Part shown: positions 44,973 through 55,036 of the stretch, one piece after another | How the letters are laid out: each line of letters opens with the position of its first letter | How positions within the stretch are numbered: position 1 is the first letter of the stretch | DNA from: Streptomyces sp. A2-16 | GTDB taxonomy: Bacteria > Actinomycetota > Actinomycetes > Streptomycetales > Streptomycetaceae | Reading direction: 5' to 3' | Assembly: GCF_018128905.1 (NCBI RefSeq) | Contig: NZ_CP063808.1 | Span: 6,820,001 to 6,884,000, forward strand | Length of the DNA stretch: 64,000 bases | Position numbers and translations under genes: made by a program | Notes under the pieces: model-generated | The model's input: the letters and a program-made list of their open reading frames with translations, nothing else | The model's database searches: none | What the model was told of the DNA's origin: nothing

Positions 44973-45529
44973 GCGATTCCTTCCAGGTAAGCAGCAGCCC
45001 GCCTTATGGCATCGGGCCGATCCTTGAACTGCCCCAGTGCGGCATTGCAGCTGAAGCACAGTACGCCTCGGACCCTACCCGTCTTGTGGCAGTGATCCAC
45101 ATGCTCGGGCACGACCGCCAAACATATGCAGCAGACGCCCCCTTGAGAGGCGATCAACTTGTCACGCTCGGCTTCGGTGAGGCCGTACCGACGCTTCAAA
45201 TGGTCTCGCCGACCCTGAGCCGCGCGGCACGCCTTGCAGCGCGTCGACAATCCGTCCGAGGCCGTCGCGTTGCGATGCCATTCGCTCCACGGCTTGATCT
45301 CTCCGCACGTGCGGCAGAGCTTGTGCCCCTCCGGGACGTCAACATGCTCCCGGACCGGCTTACCCATGGCCTCCCGGCGCCGCCGGTAGTGCGCGGCGCT
45401 GTACTCCGCCACGCACTCCCGGCAGTGCACCTGGAGGCCGTCACGCCGATTCTTGCCACGCGCAAAGGCCGCAAGAGCTAGATCCCGCCCACACTTCCTG
45501 CATTCTTTGGCGTCGAGCTCTTCAGCCAC
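44924..45529 (-). CDS. Endonuclease VII-like (HNH-type) protein with three zinc knuckle pairs
   Basis: This 201-residue protein sits between pup and prcB. It has two zinc-knuckle modules, CRKCGRDLALAAF...CREC and CRTCGEIKPWSEW...CKAC, then an endonuclease VII domain with CCIC, VDHCHKTGRVRGVLC and CFSCNAALGQFKD. The DH/N pattern is that of a metal-dependent nuclease that cleaves branched DNA. GTG at 45529 has GGGGGA five bases upstream. Its last 49 bp overlap prcB. Phage and mobile elements often carry this fold, so it may be a domesticated or homing nuclease. A role in proteasome function is not evident. I recall a gene of this kind at the same place in S. coelicolor. Confidence 0.85.
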   Translation of the reverse strand: MAEELDAKECRKCGRDLALAAFARGKNRRDGLQVHCRECVAEYSAAHYRRRREAMGKPVREHVDVPEGHKLCRTCGEIKPWSEWHRNATASDGLSTRCKACRAAQGRRDHLKRRYGLTEAERDKLIASQGGVCCICLAVVPEHVDHCHKTGRVRGVLCFSCNAALGQFKDRPDAIRRAAAYLEGIAWKPTLVAPGVYQLPS

Positions 45530-45578
45530 TTGATTCCCCCGCAACCTTCACTTCGAAGGCCAAGTGACCTAACAGCCT

Positions 45579-45797
45579 CTACTCTCCACCCTTTTGCACG
45601 AAGGAGCGCACGAAATCCTCGGCATTTTCCTCGAGTACGTCGTCGATCTCGTCCAGGACGGAGTCCACGTCGTCGCTCAGCTTCTCGTGGCGCTCCTTGA
45701 GGTCCTCGGAACCTTGCGCTTCCGCGCTCTGCTCCTCGACCTCCTCGGTGTTGCGCGTGGCCTTCTGCTGTCCGCCGCCGGTGTCCTTGGTCGCCAT
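45579..45797 (-). CDS. pup: Prokaryotic ubiquitin-like protein Pup
   Basis: This 72-residue, very acidic and disordered protein has a helical ATPase-binding segment (DDVDSVLDEIDDVLEENAED) and ends VRSFVQKGGE. The encoded terminal Glu means that, unlike mycobacterial Pup (GGQ), it can be ligated by PafA without deamidation by Dop. It lies between dop and the endonuclease VII-like gene. Confidence 0.97.
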   Translation of the reverse strand: MATKDTGGGQQKATRNTEEVEEQSAEAQGSEDLKERHEKLSDDVDSVLDEIDDVLEENAEDFVRSFVQKGGE

Positions 45798-45952
45798 AAC
45801 CCCTCACCCCGCTCGGTTCGACGTTCTTGATCAGACCCTACAAGCAGGGTCTGACATCGGCCCCGCAGTTCCTACAACGTACGGGGGCCATCTCGATGAT
45901 TCCCTCTGGCCGGGTTTTCCACCCTGTCGGAGCGCCCGGCCCGAGTGCCCGC

Positions 45953-47464
45953 TCAGCCGCCCGACAACACCCTGACCAGGTCTTCTGCCGTGCGACAGCG
46001 GTCCAGGAGCTCCTTGACGTGATTTCGCGTTCCGCGAAGCGGTTCGAGGGTTGGGACCCGCTGGAGCGAGTCCCGGCCCGGGAGGTCGAAGATCACCGAG
46101 TCCCAGGAGGCCGCGGCGACGTCGTCGGCGTACTGCTCCAGGCAGCGGCCGCGGAAGTACGCGCGGGTGTCCTCCGGGGGCTTGGTGCGGGCCCGCTCGA
46201 CGTCCTGCTCGTCGAGGAGGCGCTTGATGCGGCCGCGGGCCGCGAGACGGTTGTAGAGGCCCTTCTCGGCCCGTACGTCGGCGTACTGGAGGTCCAGGAG
46301 GTGCAGCTTGGCCGCGTCCCAGTCGAGGCCGTCACGGCGCCGGTAGCCCTCCATGAGCTCCCGCTTGGCGACCCAGTCGAGCTCGCCGGCGAGGCTCATG
46401 GGGTCGTTCTCCAGACGGTTGAGGGTGTCCTCCCAGCGGGCCAGGACGTCCTTGGTCTGGTCGTCGGCGTCCGCGCCGAACCGCTCCTCGACGTACTTGC
46501 GGGCCAGCTCGTAGTACTCCATCTGGAGCTGGACGGCGGTGAGTGTGCGGCCGCTGCGGAGCGTGACCAGTCGCTGGAGCGTCGGGTCGTGGGAGACCTG
46601 GTGCAAGGTCCGTACGGGCTGGTCGACGGCCAGGTCGACGGCGATGAAGCCGTCCTCGATCATCGACAGCACCAGCGCCGTGGTGCCGAGCTTCAGGTAG
46701 GTCGAGATCTCGGAGAGGTTCGCGTCGCCGATGATCACGTGGAGGCGGCGGTACTTCTCGGCGTCGGCGTGGGGCTCGTCACGGGTGTTGATGATCGGGC
46801 GCTTGAGGGTGGTCTCGAGGCCGACCTCGACCTCGAAGTAGTCGGCGCGCTGGCTCAGCTGGAAGCCGTGTTCGTGGCCGTCCTGGCCGATGCCGACGCG
46901 GCCGGCTCCCGCGAAGACCTGGCGGGAGACGAAGAAGGGCGTGAGGTGGCGCACGATGTCCGAGAAGGGGGTCTCCCGCTTCATCAGGTAGTTCTCGTGC
47001 GTGCCGTAGGAGGCGCCCTTGTTGTCGGTGTTGTTCTTGTAGAGGTGGATGGGCTGGGCGCCGGGGAGCGCCGCGGCGCGTTCGGCGGCCTCGGCCATGA
47101 TGCGCTCGCCGGCCTTGTCCCACAGGACGGCGTCGCGCGGGTTGGTGACCTCGGGGGCGCTGTACTCGGGGTGTGCGTGGTCGACGTAGAGCCGTGCGCC
47201 ATTGGTGAGGATGACGTTGGCGAGGCCGATGTCCTCGTCGGTGAGCTGGCTGGAGTCGGCGGCTTCGCGGGCGAGGTCGAAGCCCCGCGCGTCCCGCAGC
47301 GGATTCTCCTCCTCGAAGTCCCATCGGGCCCGGCGGGCCCGGTGCATCGCCGCCGCGTAGGCGTTGACGATCTGGGATGAGGTGAGCATGGCATTGGCGT
47401 TGGGGTGGCCGGGGACGGAGATCCCGTACTCCGTCTCGATGCCCATTACTCGCCGTACGGTCAT
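45953..47464 (-). CDS. dop: Depupylase/deamidase Dop
   Basis: This 503-residue PafA homologue starts MTVRRVMGIETEYGISVPGH. It has the Dop-specific loop after about residue 45 (RRARWDFEEENPLRDARGFD) and the shared DANLSEISTYLKLGTTALVL block. It removes Pup from substrates. Because Pup here ends in Glu, its deamidase activity is not needed. AAGGAGG precedes the ATG. Confidence 0.96.
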   Translation of the reverse strand: MTVRRVMGIETEYGISVPGHPNANAMLTSSQIVNAYAAAMHRARRARWDFEEENPLRDARGFDLAREAADSSQLTDEDIGLANVILTNGARLYVDHAHPEYSAPEVTNPRDAVLWDKAGERIMAEAAERAAALPGAQPIHLYKNNTDNKGASYGTHENYLMKRETPFSDIVRHLTPFFVSRQVFAGAGRVGIGQDGHEHGFQLSQRADYFEVEVGLETTLKRPIINTRDEPHADAEKYRRLHVIIGDANLSEISTYLKLGTTALVLSMIEDGFIAVDLAVDQPVRTLHQVSHDPTLQRLVTLRSGRTLTAVQLQMEYYELARKYVEERFGADADDQTKDVLARWEDTLNRLENDPMSLAGELDWVAKRELMEGYRRRDGLDWDAAKLHLLDLQYADVRAEKGLYNRLAARGRIKRLLDEQDVERARTKPPEDTRAYFRGRCLEQYADDVAAASWDSVIFDLPGRDSLQRVPTLEPLRGTRNHVKELLDRCRTAEDLVRVLSGG

Positions 47465-47666
47465 GCGGCCCTCCTTGCCCGGCGGCGCCCTCGGTCGGGG
47501 GCGGCGCTCAAGTACCGCTGGCGCTCCGGTGCGTGTGCGGTGCCCGTCCCCGCACTGCGCGACTCGGCGGTACAGAAGAGCCTAGAACGGCTCCGCGCTG
47601 GTGGGGAGATCATTTGCGTCATTGCCTTGCTCGCCTCTGTTCCGGTTAGTTGCCTGAAAAACAGTC

Positions 47667-47702
47667 GGCTGCGGGTACCCCGGCGAGGGCACCCGCAGCC
47701 GC
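47667..47702 (-). terminator. Rho-independent terminator of the ARC/Mpa gene
   Basis: An 11-bp stem (47667-47677 with 47692-47702) continues inward after one mismatch. On the minus strand it is followed by ACTGTTTTTC, a real U tract, which is rare in this genome. It lies 8 bp beyond the ATPase stop. Confidence 0.88.
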
Positions 47703-47709
47703 CCTGTCT

Positions 47710-49476
47710 TTACAGGTACTGACCGGTGTTCGCCACCGTGTCGATGGAGCGTCCGGTGTCGGCGCCCTGCTTTCCGGTGATGAGGGTACGGATGTAGACG
47801 ATCCGTTCGCCCTTCTTTCCGGAGATACGGGCCCAGTCGTCCGGGTTGGTGGTGTTGGGCAGGTCCTCGTTCTCCTTGAACTCGTCCACGCAGGCCTGGA
47901 GGAGGTGGGAGACCCGAAGGCCCTTCTGGTTGTGGTCGAGGAAGTCCTTGATCGCCATCTTCTTGGCGCGGCCCACGATGTTCTCGATCATGGCGCCGGA
48001 GTTGAAGTCCTTGAAGTAGAGGACTTCCTTGTCGCCATTGGCGTAGGTGACTTCCAGGAAGCGGTTTTCCTCGGATTCGGCGTACATGTGTTCCACGGCC
48101 GTCTGGATCATGCTCTGGACGGTGGTGGTCTTGCTGCCGCCGTGCTCGCCGAGGTCGTCGGAGTGCAGGGGGAGGCGCTCGGTGAGGTACTTGCCGAAGA
48201 TGTCCTTGGCGGCCTCGGCGTCGGGACGCTCGATCTTGATCTTCACGTCGAGGCGGCCGGGGCGCAGGATGGCGGGGTCGATCATGTCCTCGCGGTTGGA
48301 GGCACCGATGACGACCACGTTCTGCAGGCCTTCGACACCGTCGATCTCGGCGAGGAGCTGCGGGACGATGGTGTTCTCCACGTCCGAGCTGACACCGGAG
48401 CCGCGGGTGCGGAAGAGGGACTCCATCTCGTCGAAGAAGACGATGACGGGTGTGCCCTCGCTGGCCTTCTCACGAGCACGCTGGAAGACGAGGCGGATCT
48501 GCCGCTCGGTCTCGCCGACGTACTTGTTGAGGAGCTCGGGGCCCTTGATGTTGAGGAAGAAGCTCTTGCCGGTGGCCTGACCGGTGACCTCGGCGACCTT
48601 CTTGGCCAGCGAGTTGGCGACGGCCTTGGCGATGAGCGTCTTGCCGCATCCGGGGGGCCCGTAGAGCAGGACGCCCTTGGGCGGGCGCAGTTCGTGCTCC
48701 TTGAACAGGTCCGGGTAGAGGTACGGCAGCTCTACGGCGTCCCGGATGGCCTCGATCTGGCCGCCGAGTCCGCCGATCTGCTCGTAACCGATGTCGGGGA
48801 CCTCTTCGAGGACGAGTTCCTCGACCTCGCTCTTGGGCACGACCTCGTAGACGTAGCCGGAGCGCGGTTCGAGGAGCAGGGCGTCGCCGGGGCGGATGGT
48901 GACGTCCAGCAGCGGCTCGGCGAGCCGCACCACCCGTTCCTCGTCGGTGTGTCCCTGCACCAGGGCGCGCTCGCCGTCCTCGAGGATCTCCTTGAGGGTG
49001 ACGATGTCGCCGACGCTCTCGTACTCCATGGCCTCGACCACGTTGAGAGCTTCGTTGAGCATCACTTCCTGGCCGCGCCGGAGCTCTTCGAGTTCGACGC
49101 TGGGGCTGACGTTCACCCGCAGTTTGCGGCCGCCGGTGAAGATGTCGGCGGTGCCGTCCTCGTTCGCTTCGAGAAAGACGCCGAAGCCCGCCGGGGGCTG
49201 CGCGAGCCGGTCGACCTCCTCCTTGAGGGCCACGATCTGGTCGCGGGCCTCACGGAGAGTGTTGGCGAGTCGCTCGTTCTGGGCGGACACGCCGGCCAGG
49301 TTGGTCTGCAGCTCGACGATCCGCTCTTCGAGAATCCTCGTGTGTCGCGGAGAGTCGGCGAGCTTGCGTCGCAGGACGGCGATCTCCTGCTCAAGGTAGG
49401 CAATCTGCCCGGACGGGTCGTCGGACCCTCGTCCCGGGCGGATGCCGCGGTTCATGTCGTCGTCGTGGGCTGCCAC
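47710..49476 (-). CDS. arc: Proteasomal AAA ATPase ARC/Mpa
   Basis: This 588-residue ATPase has an N-terminal coiled coil that binds Pup (about 20-75), OB domains (about 80-225), and an AAA module with Walker A GPPGCGKT, Walker B VIVFFDEME and Arg finger region LRPGRLD. It ends NTGQYL: the penultimate Tyr motif docks into the alpha ring. It unfolds pupylated proteins into the proteasome. The GTG at 49476 (VAAHDDDMNRG) is chosen because GGAGGAGGTGAGG lies just before it; GTG at 49485 is too close to the site. Confidence 0.95.
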   Translation of the reverse strand: MAAHDDDMNRGIRPGRGSDDPSGQIAYLEQEIAVLRRKLADSPRHTRILEERIVELQTNLAGVSAQNERLANTLREARDQIVALKEEVDRLAQPPAGFGVFLEANEDGTADIFTGGRKLRVNVSPSVELEELRRGQEVMLNEALNVVEAMEYESVGDIVTLKEILEDGERALVQGHTDEERVVRLAEPLLDVTIRPGDALLLEPRSGYVYEVVPKSEVEELVLEEVPDIGYEQIGGLGGQIEAIRDAVELPYLYPDLFKEHELRPPKGVLLYGPPGCGKTLIAKAVANSLAKKVAEVTGQATGKSFFLNIKGPELLNKYVGETERQIRLVFQRAREKASEGTPVIVFFDEMESLFRTRGSGVSSDVENTIVPQLLAEIDGVEGLQNVVVIGASNREDMIDPAILRPGRLDVKIKIERPDAEAAKDIFGKYLTERLPLHSDDLGEHGGSKTTTVQSMIQTAVEHMYAESEENRFLEVTYANGDKEVLYFKDFNSGAMIENIVGRAKKMAIKDFLDHNQKGLRVSHLLQACVDEFKENEDLPNTTNPDDWARISGKKGERIVYIRTLITGKQGADTGRSIDTVANTGQYL

Positions 49477-49720
49477 GGTCCTCACCTCCTCCAAGGGGAG
49501 CTGGACGCTTCCAGACCCTACCTGGGTGGGTGTCGATTGAAACCCCTAGATCACAAAGACTGTCGAGGTGTGTCCGATCTTCACCCTTGCGCTCTCCCTC
49601 ACGCCAGGGGAATACCCACCGAACAAGATTGGAAAGCTGCCGAAGGTAGGGTCGAAGTGTTCAACACCCGCCAGAGCTGGCCGGATTCCCGTTCAGCTCG
49701 ACGCATAAACGGCAGGAGAG

Positions 49721-50026
49721 ATGAGAGTGCAGCAGGAGGCCGGGCCCGACGGCGACACCCTGGAGGTCTGGATCGATCAGGACCTGTGTACGGGTGACGG
49801 TATCTGCGTCCAGTACGCGCCCGAGGTGTTCGAGCTGGACATCGACGGCCTGGCGTACGTGAAGGGCTCGGACGACGAGCTCCTCCAGGACAAGGGCGCC
49901 ACAACGCCCGTACCGCTGCCGCTTCTCACCGATGTGGTCGACTCGGCGAAGGAGTGTCCGGGCGAGTGCATTCATGTACGTCGAGTTTCGGACAGGGTCG
50001 AGATCTACGGACCGGACGCAGAGTGA
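49721..50026 (+). CDS. Ferredoxin, [3Fe-4S]-type
   Basis: This 101-residue protein has ligands in DLCTGDGIC and in ECPGECIHV. Asp replaces the middle Cys of the first motif, as in bacterial P450 ferredoxins that bind [3Fe-4S]. A 40-residue insertion separates the two parts, typical of the ferredoxin beside the ARC gene in actinobacteria. It is divergent from that gene. Two P450s lie in this window, but pairing with either is only possible, not shown. Confidence 0.88.
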   Translation: MRVQQEAGPDGDTLEVWIDQDLCTGDGICVQYAPEVFELDIDGLAYVKGSDDELLQDKGATTPVPLPLLTDVVDSAKECPGECIHVRRVSDRVEIYGPDAE

Positions 50027-50083
50027 CCGGAAAGGCACCCTGCGTGACCACTGTCTGATTTCTCACAGATGTGATCGCTTCGG

Positions 50084-50662
50084 TCAGACGGTGTGCGTGC
50101 CCGCGGGGGTCGAGCGGACGAACGCGCCGTCCTTCCACTGCCATTTCGCCTTGTCCGTGACGTCCGGGCAGCAACTGGGTACGTCGGACGTGGAGTAGCC
50201 GAGCAGGGTCGCGAGGACGGCGCCGTCGCTCACCGTGAAGTCGGTGACGGTGTTGCGGGTCTTCGGGCTCAGCAGGGTGGCGACGACCCGGGGTTCACCG
50301 GTGCCCTTCGCGCGTGTGATGACGTAGACGGCGTCGGGCGGGGTGCCCATGGGGGCGTCGCAGTGCACCACGACGACTGTTTCCGGCCGTCCGTCGCCGT
50401 CGAGGTCCCCCTCGGCCCGCTTCTGCACCTTCGCCTTGACCGGTCCGCAGTCGATCGGGAAGCGGACTCCCGTGGGGTCGGGTGCCGTCGCGACCACCGG
50501 GGCGGTTCTGGCCTCCGGACCGGCCGCCTGGGCCGCCGTCGCGGGGTTGGGCTGCAGGACCGAGGAGAAGGCCACGACTCCCGCCACGGCGGTGGCGGTG
50601 GCGACCCAGTGGATCGGTCGGGTGTGCGTGTGTGCCAGTTCCGGGACGGCGGATTGCTGCAC
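50084..50662 (-). CDS. Secreted or membrane-anchored hypothetical protein
   Basis: This 192-residue protein has a hydrophobic segment at about 18-40 (IHWVATATAVAGVVAFSSVL) ending near AQAAG, which may be a signal peptide. The mature part contains GDLDGDGRPETVVVVHC, an FG-GAP-like calcium-binding repeat (DxDGDG), and paired Cys. GTG at 50662 is used; longer frames are not credible. It is convergent with the ferredoxin gene. The function is unknown. Confidence 0.7.
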   Translation of the reverse strand: MQQSAVPELAHTHTRPIHWVATATAVAGVVAFSSVLQPNPATAAQAAGPEARTAPVVATAPDPTGVRFPIDCGPVKAKVQKRAEGDLDGDGRPETVVVVHCDAPMGTPPDAVYVITRAKGTGEPRVVATLLSPKTRNTVTDFTVSDGAVLATLLGYSTSDVPSCCPDVTDKAKWQWKDGAFVRSTPAGTHTV

Positions 50663-50798
50663 TAGGAGCGTCTCCTGTGGGGGCTGTGCCGGTGGGGTGG
50701 GTGGCCAGCATGGTGCCACACGTCACAGGTCGAGGGAACGGCGGGGTGGGGTACTCGCGCTGATTGTCCTCGTGCCGGTCGCCGCTCCCCCAACACGA

Positions 50799-50849
50799 AG
50801 GCGTCGGGGTGGAGTTCCCCCGGTCTGCGGGAACTCCACCCCGACGCCT
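50799..50849. terminator. 21-bp perfect hairpin terminator after trmI
   Basis: A 21-bp perfect stem (50799-50819 with 50829-50849) with a 9-nt loop lies 28 bp past the TrmI stop. It is the longest perfect hairpin that I saw in the window. Confidence 0.9.
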
Positions 50850-50876
50850 GTACGTTGACTGCGGCACGGGGCCGCC

Positions 50877-51779
50877 CTAGCGGCCGGAGCCCCCGTCGGC
50901 GTTGGGGCCGGTGTAGTCCTCGCCGTAGGCGCCCTTGGCGGGGCGGCGGCGGCGCATGGGGGGCTCGACGCCGTCGGCGAGGCGACGGGCGGTGAGCAGG
51001 AAGCCGGTGTGGCCGATCATGCGGTGGTCCGGGCGGACGGCCAGGCCTTCCACGTGCCAGTTGCGGATCATCGTCTCCCAGGAGGTCGGCTCGTTGAAGG
51101 AACCGATCTCGCGGATGGACTCGACGGTCCGGGCGAGCTGGGTGGTGGTGGCGACGTAGCAGCACAGGATGCCGCCGGGCACGAGCGCCTTGGAGACGGC
51201 CTCCAGGCACTCCCACGGGGCGAGCATGTCGAGGATGACACGGTCGACGTCGGTGTCGGACAGGTTGTCCTGGAGGTCGCCGACGGTGAGCTGCCAGGCG
51301 GGGTGCGGGCCGCCGAAGTAGCGCTCCACGTTCTGCTGGGCGATCTCGGCGAAGTCCTCGCGGCGCTCGTAGCTGTGCAGCATGCCCTGGTCGCCGATGG
51401 CGCGCAGCAGGAAGCTGCTGAGCGAGCCGGAGCCGACGCCGGCCTCGACGACACGGGCGCCGGGGAAGATGTCGGCGAAGGCGAGGATGTGCCCCGCGTC
51501 CTTGGGGTAGACCACGGCGGCGCCGCGGGGCATGGACAGGACGTAGTCGGGGAGCAGGGGGCGCAGCGCGAGGTAGGCGACGTTACCGGTGGTGCGGACA
51601 ACGCTGCCCTCGGGTGCGCCGATCAGCTCGTCGTGCGGGAAGGAACCCTTGTGGGTGTGGAAGTTCTTTCCCTCTTCGAGCGTGAACGTGTAGTGGCGGC
51701 CCTTGGGGTCGGTCAGCTGAACCTGGTCCCCGACCTTGAAGGGCCCGCGCCTGCGGGCGGCACCGGTCGGTTCGGACAT
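50877..51779 (-). CDS. trmI: tRNA (adenine-58-N1)-methyltransferase TrmI
   Basis: This 300-residue Rossmann methyltransferase has the SAM loop VVEAGVGSGSLSSFLLRA and catalytic region LDMLAPWE. The N-terminal small domain includes THKGSFPHDELIG. It methylates A58 of tRNA. In actinobacteria it typically lies near the proteasome genes. It follows the site-2-type protease gene on the same strand with a 38-bp gap. Confidence 0.93.
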   Translation of the reverse strand: MSEPTGAARRRGPFKVGDQVQLTDPKGRHYTFTLEEGKNFHTHKGSFPHDELIGAPEGSVVRTTGNVAYLALRPLLPDYVLSMPRGAAVVYPKDAGHILAFADIFPGARVVEAGVGSGSLSSFLLRAIGDQGMLHSYERREDFAEIAQQNVERYFGGPHPAWQLTVGDLQDNLSDTDVDRVILDMLAPWECLEAVSKALVPGGILCCYVATTTQLARTVESIREIGSFNEPTSWETMIRNWHVEGLAVRPDHRMIGHTGFLLTARRLADGVEPPMRRRRPAKGAYGEDYTGPNADGGSGR

Positions 51780-51817
51780 GTGAACAGCCTACCGGTCCCC
51801 GGAGGGGCCGCCGACCA

Positions 51818-53764
51818 CTAGGACGGTCTGGCCATGGCCTTCACGAAGGCGCGCTCCACGTCGGCCGCGGACAGGACGCCGTAGATCTCGCCGGTCTCCT
51901 CGACGACGAGGTACTCGGTGGCGGGAGTGGCCCGCAGGGCGTCCAGGAGGTCCTCGCCCGCGAGTTCGGCGGAGACGCGCATGCCGTCGGTGAGGTCCTG
52001 GGCGAGGCCGCTGACGGCGACCCAGGGGCGGCGGTGTTCCGGTACGCCGACGATGGCGGCCTCGCGGACGAGGGAGAGCGGGGCGCCCTCGGCGTCGACG
52101 ACGACCAGGGCGCGGGCGCCGGCGTCGTTGGCGCGGCGCAGGGCCTCGGACAGGGGGGTGTCGGTCTCGACCGGGACCGCGCGGCGGGTGAGGGTGCGGG
52201 CGCGCAGTTCGGGGAGGTGTTCGCGCAGTCGGGCCATGCGCAGGCTGTTGCCGGCGCCGGTCCAGATGATCGCGGCGAGGATCGCGGCGAGCAGGGCGTC
52301 CATCACGGTGTCCATGCCGACGTTGTCCTCGGCGGAGGAGCCGAGGGCGCCGGACTGGGTGAGCAGCGGGAGGCCGATGAGGACGCAGACGGCGAGGGCG
52401 CGGCCGACCCAGGCGGCGGCGATGGTGCCGCTCATGGGCTTGCCGGTGATCTTCCAGACGACGGCGCGGAGCATGCGGCCGCCGTCGAGGGGCAGGCCGG
52501 GCAGCAGGTTGAAGGCGGCCACGATGAGGTTGGAGACCATCAGGCCGGCGAGCAGGACGCCGGGGACGGTGCCGGGTTCGACGGGCTGCATGGCGAGGTA
52601 GAAGAGGCCGGCCAGGACCAGGGAGAGCAGTGGGCCGACGAAGGCGAGCACGAACTCCCGGCCGGGGGTCTCGGCCTCTTTCTCGATCTCGGAGACGCCG
52701 CCGAAGAATTGGAGCTGGATGCGGCGGACGGGGAGCTTGAAGCGCAGTGCCGCGACGGTGTGGGCCAGTTCGTGGACGAGGACGGAGGCGTAGAAGGCGA
52801 CCGCGAAGAAGAGGGAGACCAGGTAGCGGGCGGCGCCGAGCTCCGGCAGCACACGTTCCAGTTGGCCGCCGAAGACCCAGGTGATGAGGGCGGCGACGAG
52901 GAACCAGCTGGGGGCGACGTAGACGGGCACGCCGAAGGGCCGGCCCATCAGGAGCCCACCGCGCGGCTGGGGGGACTGGGGCGGCGAGGGGTTCCTGGGG
53001 GTGCCGGAGTGGGCGAGGGTGCGGTGGTCCTCGGTGCCGTGGGGGTCGTGGGCCGCTTCGGGCTTGCGCAGATCGGCGCCGGGGGCGGCCCCGTCGGCCG
53101 GGCCGTCGGCGTGCGGTACACCGGGGGCGGTGGGATGCGCACGGTCCTGTGAGTCGGTCTCGCCGCGGGCGGCCTGGGCGTCGCCGGGCTCGGGCGTACC
53201 GGTGCGGTGGGACGCGGGGGCGTCCTGGGCCACGGTGTCGTCCCCGGTGGTGCCGGCGGCGTGGGACGCCGGGGCGTCCGGGACGGCGTTGTCAGCCGCG
53301 GGCGGCCGCTGCGCGGCGTCGGCGGGGCCCGGGGCCTCGGCGCCCTGGGACGCCGGGGCGTCCTGGACGGCCTCGTCAGCCGCGGGCGGCCGCTGCGCGG
53401 CGTCGGCGGGGCCCGGGGCCTCGGCGCCCTGGGACGCCGGGGCGTCCGGGACGGCCTCGTCAGCCGCGGGCGGCCGCTGTGCGCCGTCGGGGTTCGAGGC
53501 ACCGGCGGTGGGCGAGTGGTCGGCGTCCGCCGGAACGGTCGCGGGGCCCGGGGCCTCGGCGCCGGCTGGGTCGGTGGTGTCCTGGGCAGCGTTGTCGGCC
53601 GGGGTCGGCCGTGGGTCCGCGGGCTGGGGCTCGGCGGGCCGGCTGCCGTTGTCGTGCGGGTCGGGGGAAGTGGGGTCGGTGGTCTGGGCCCTGGGCCCTG
53701 CGTGGGGCTCGGCCGGCCGGTCCGTGCCGGACCGCGGCTGCCCGCTCCCGCCGCTCTCGTCCAC
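51818..53764 (-). CDS. Site-2-type (M50) membrane metalloprotease with CBS pair
   Basis: This 648-residue protein has three parts. Residues 1-260 are a Pro/Ala/Asp-rich, disordered region containing a 28-residue tandem repeat. A membrane region follows with the zinc motif HELAH and the distal LPLDGGRML that supplies the third ligand. A C-terminal CBS pair (about 535-640) may sense nucleotides. Such proteases cut membrane-bound substrates such as anti-sigma factors. The GTG at 53764 follows GAGGGG. It is divergent from the RecB-like gene. Confidence 0.88.
   Translation of the reverse strand: MDESGGSGQPRSGTDRPAEPHAGPRAQTTDPTSPDPHDNGSRPAEPQPADPRPTPADNAAQDTTDPAGAEAPGPATVPADADHSPTAGASNPDGAQRPPAADEAVPDAPASQGAEAPGPADAAQRPPAADEAVQDAPASQGAEAPGPADAAQRPPAADNAVPDAPASHAAGTTGDDTVAQDAPASHRTGTPEPGDAQAARGETDSQDRAHPTAPGVPHADGPADGAAPGADLRKPEAAHDPHGTEDHRTLAHSGTPRNPSPPQSPQPRGGLLMGRPFGVPVYVAPSWFLVAALITWVFGGQLERVLPELGAARYLVSLFFAVAFYASVLVHELAHTVAALRFKLPVRRIQLQFFGGVSEIEKEAETPGREFVLAFVGPLLSLVLAGLFYLAMQPVEPGTVPGVLLAGLMVSNLIVAAFNLLPGLPLDGGRMLRAVVWKITGKPMSGTIAAAWVGRALAVCVLIGLPLLTQSGALGSSAEDNVGMDTVMDALLAAILAAIIWTGAGNSLRMARLREHLPELRARTLTRRAVPVETDTPLSEALRRANDAGARALVVVDAEGAPLSLVREAAIVGVPEHRRPWVAVSGLAQDLTDGMRVSAELAGEDLLDALRATPATEYLVVEETGEIYGVLSAADVERAFVKAMARPS
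53291..53479. repeat. 84-bp tandem repeat within the protease gene
   Basis: Two nearly exact 84-bp copies (53291-53374, 53375-53458) and a 21-bp partial third (53459-53479) encode repeats of AAQRPPAADEAVQDAPASQG in the disordered N-terminus. Being a multiple of three, copy-number change keeps the frame. Confidence 0.9.
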
Positions 53765-53938
53765 GATGTCCCCTCGTTCGAAGCGTCTTCCGCGCCTGCC
53801 GTGCGGAAGGGTCTCGGGTCGATGGTATGCGGCGGTCGCTGCGCGTTCCGCCCCGGCACCCCCCGTGTTTCCCCAGGGCCCCGGCGGTCACGGCCGCGAG
53901 TGGGTCACTGTCAGTGGCGGGCCGTATGGTCTGTGGTC

Positions 53939-55024
<1,086 letters not shown>

Positions 55025-55036
55025 CGAAGGAGACTT

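Noticed and set aside
53291..53479. CRISPR or mobile-element repeat
   Set aside because: The 84-bp units are in frame inside the protease gene and encode a disordered peptide repeat.
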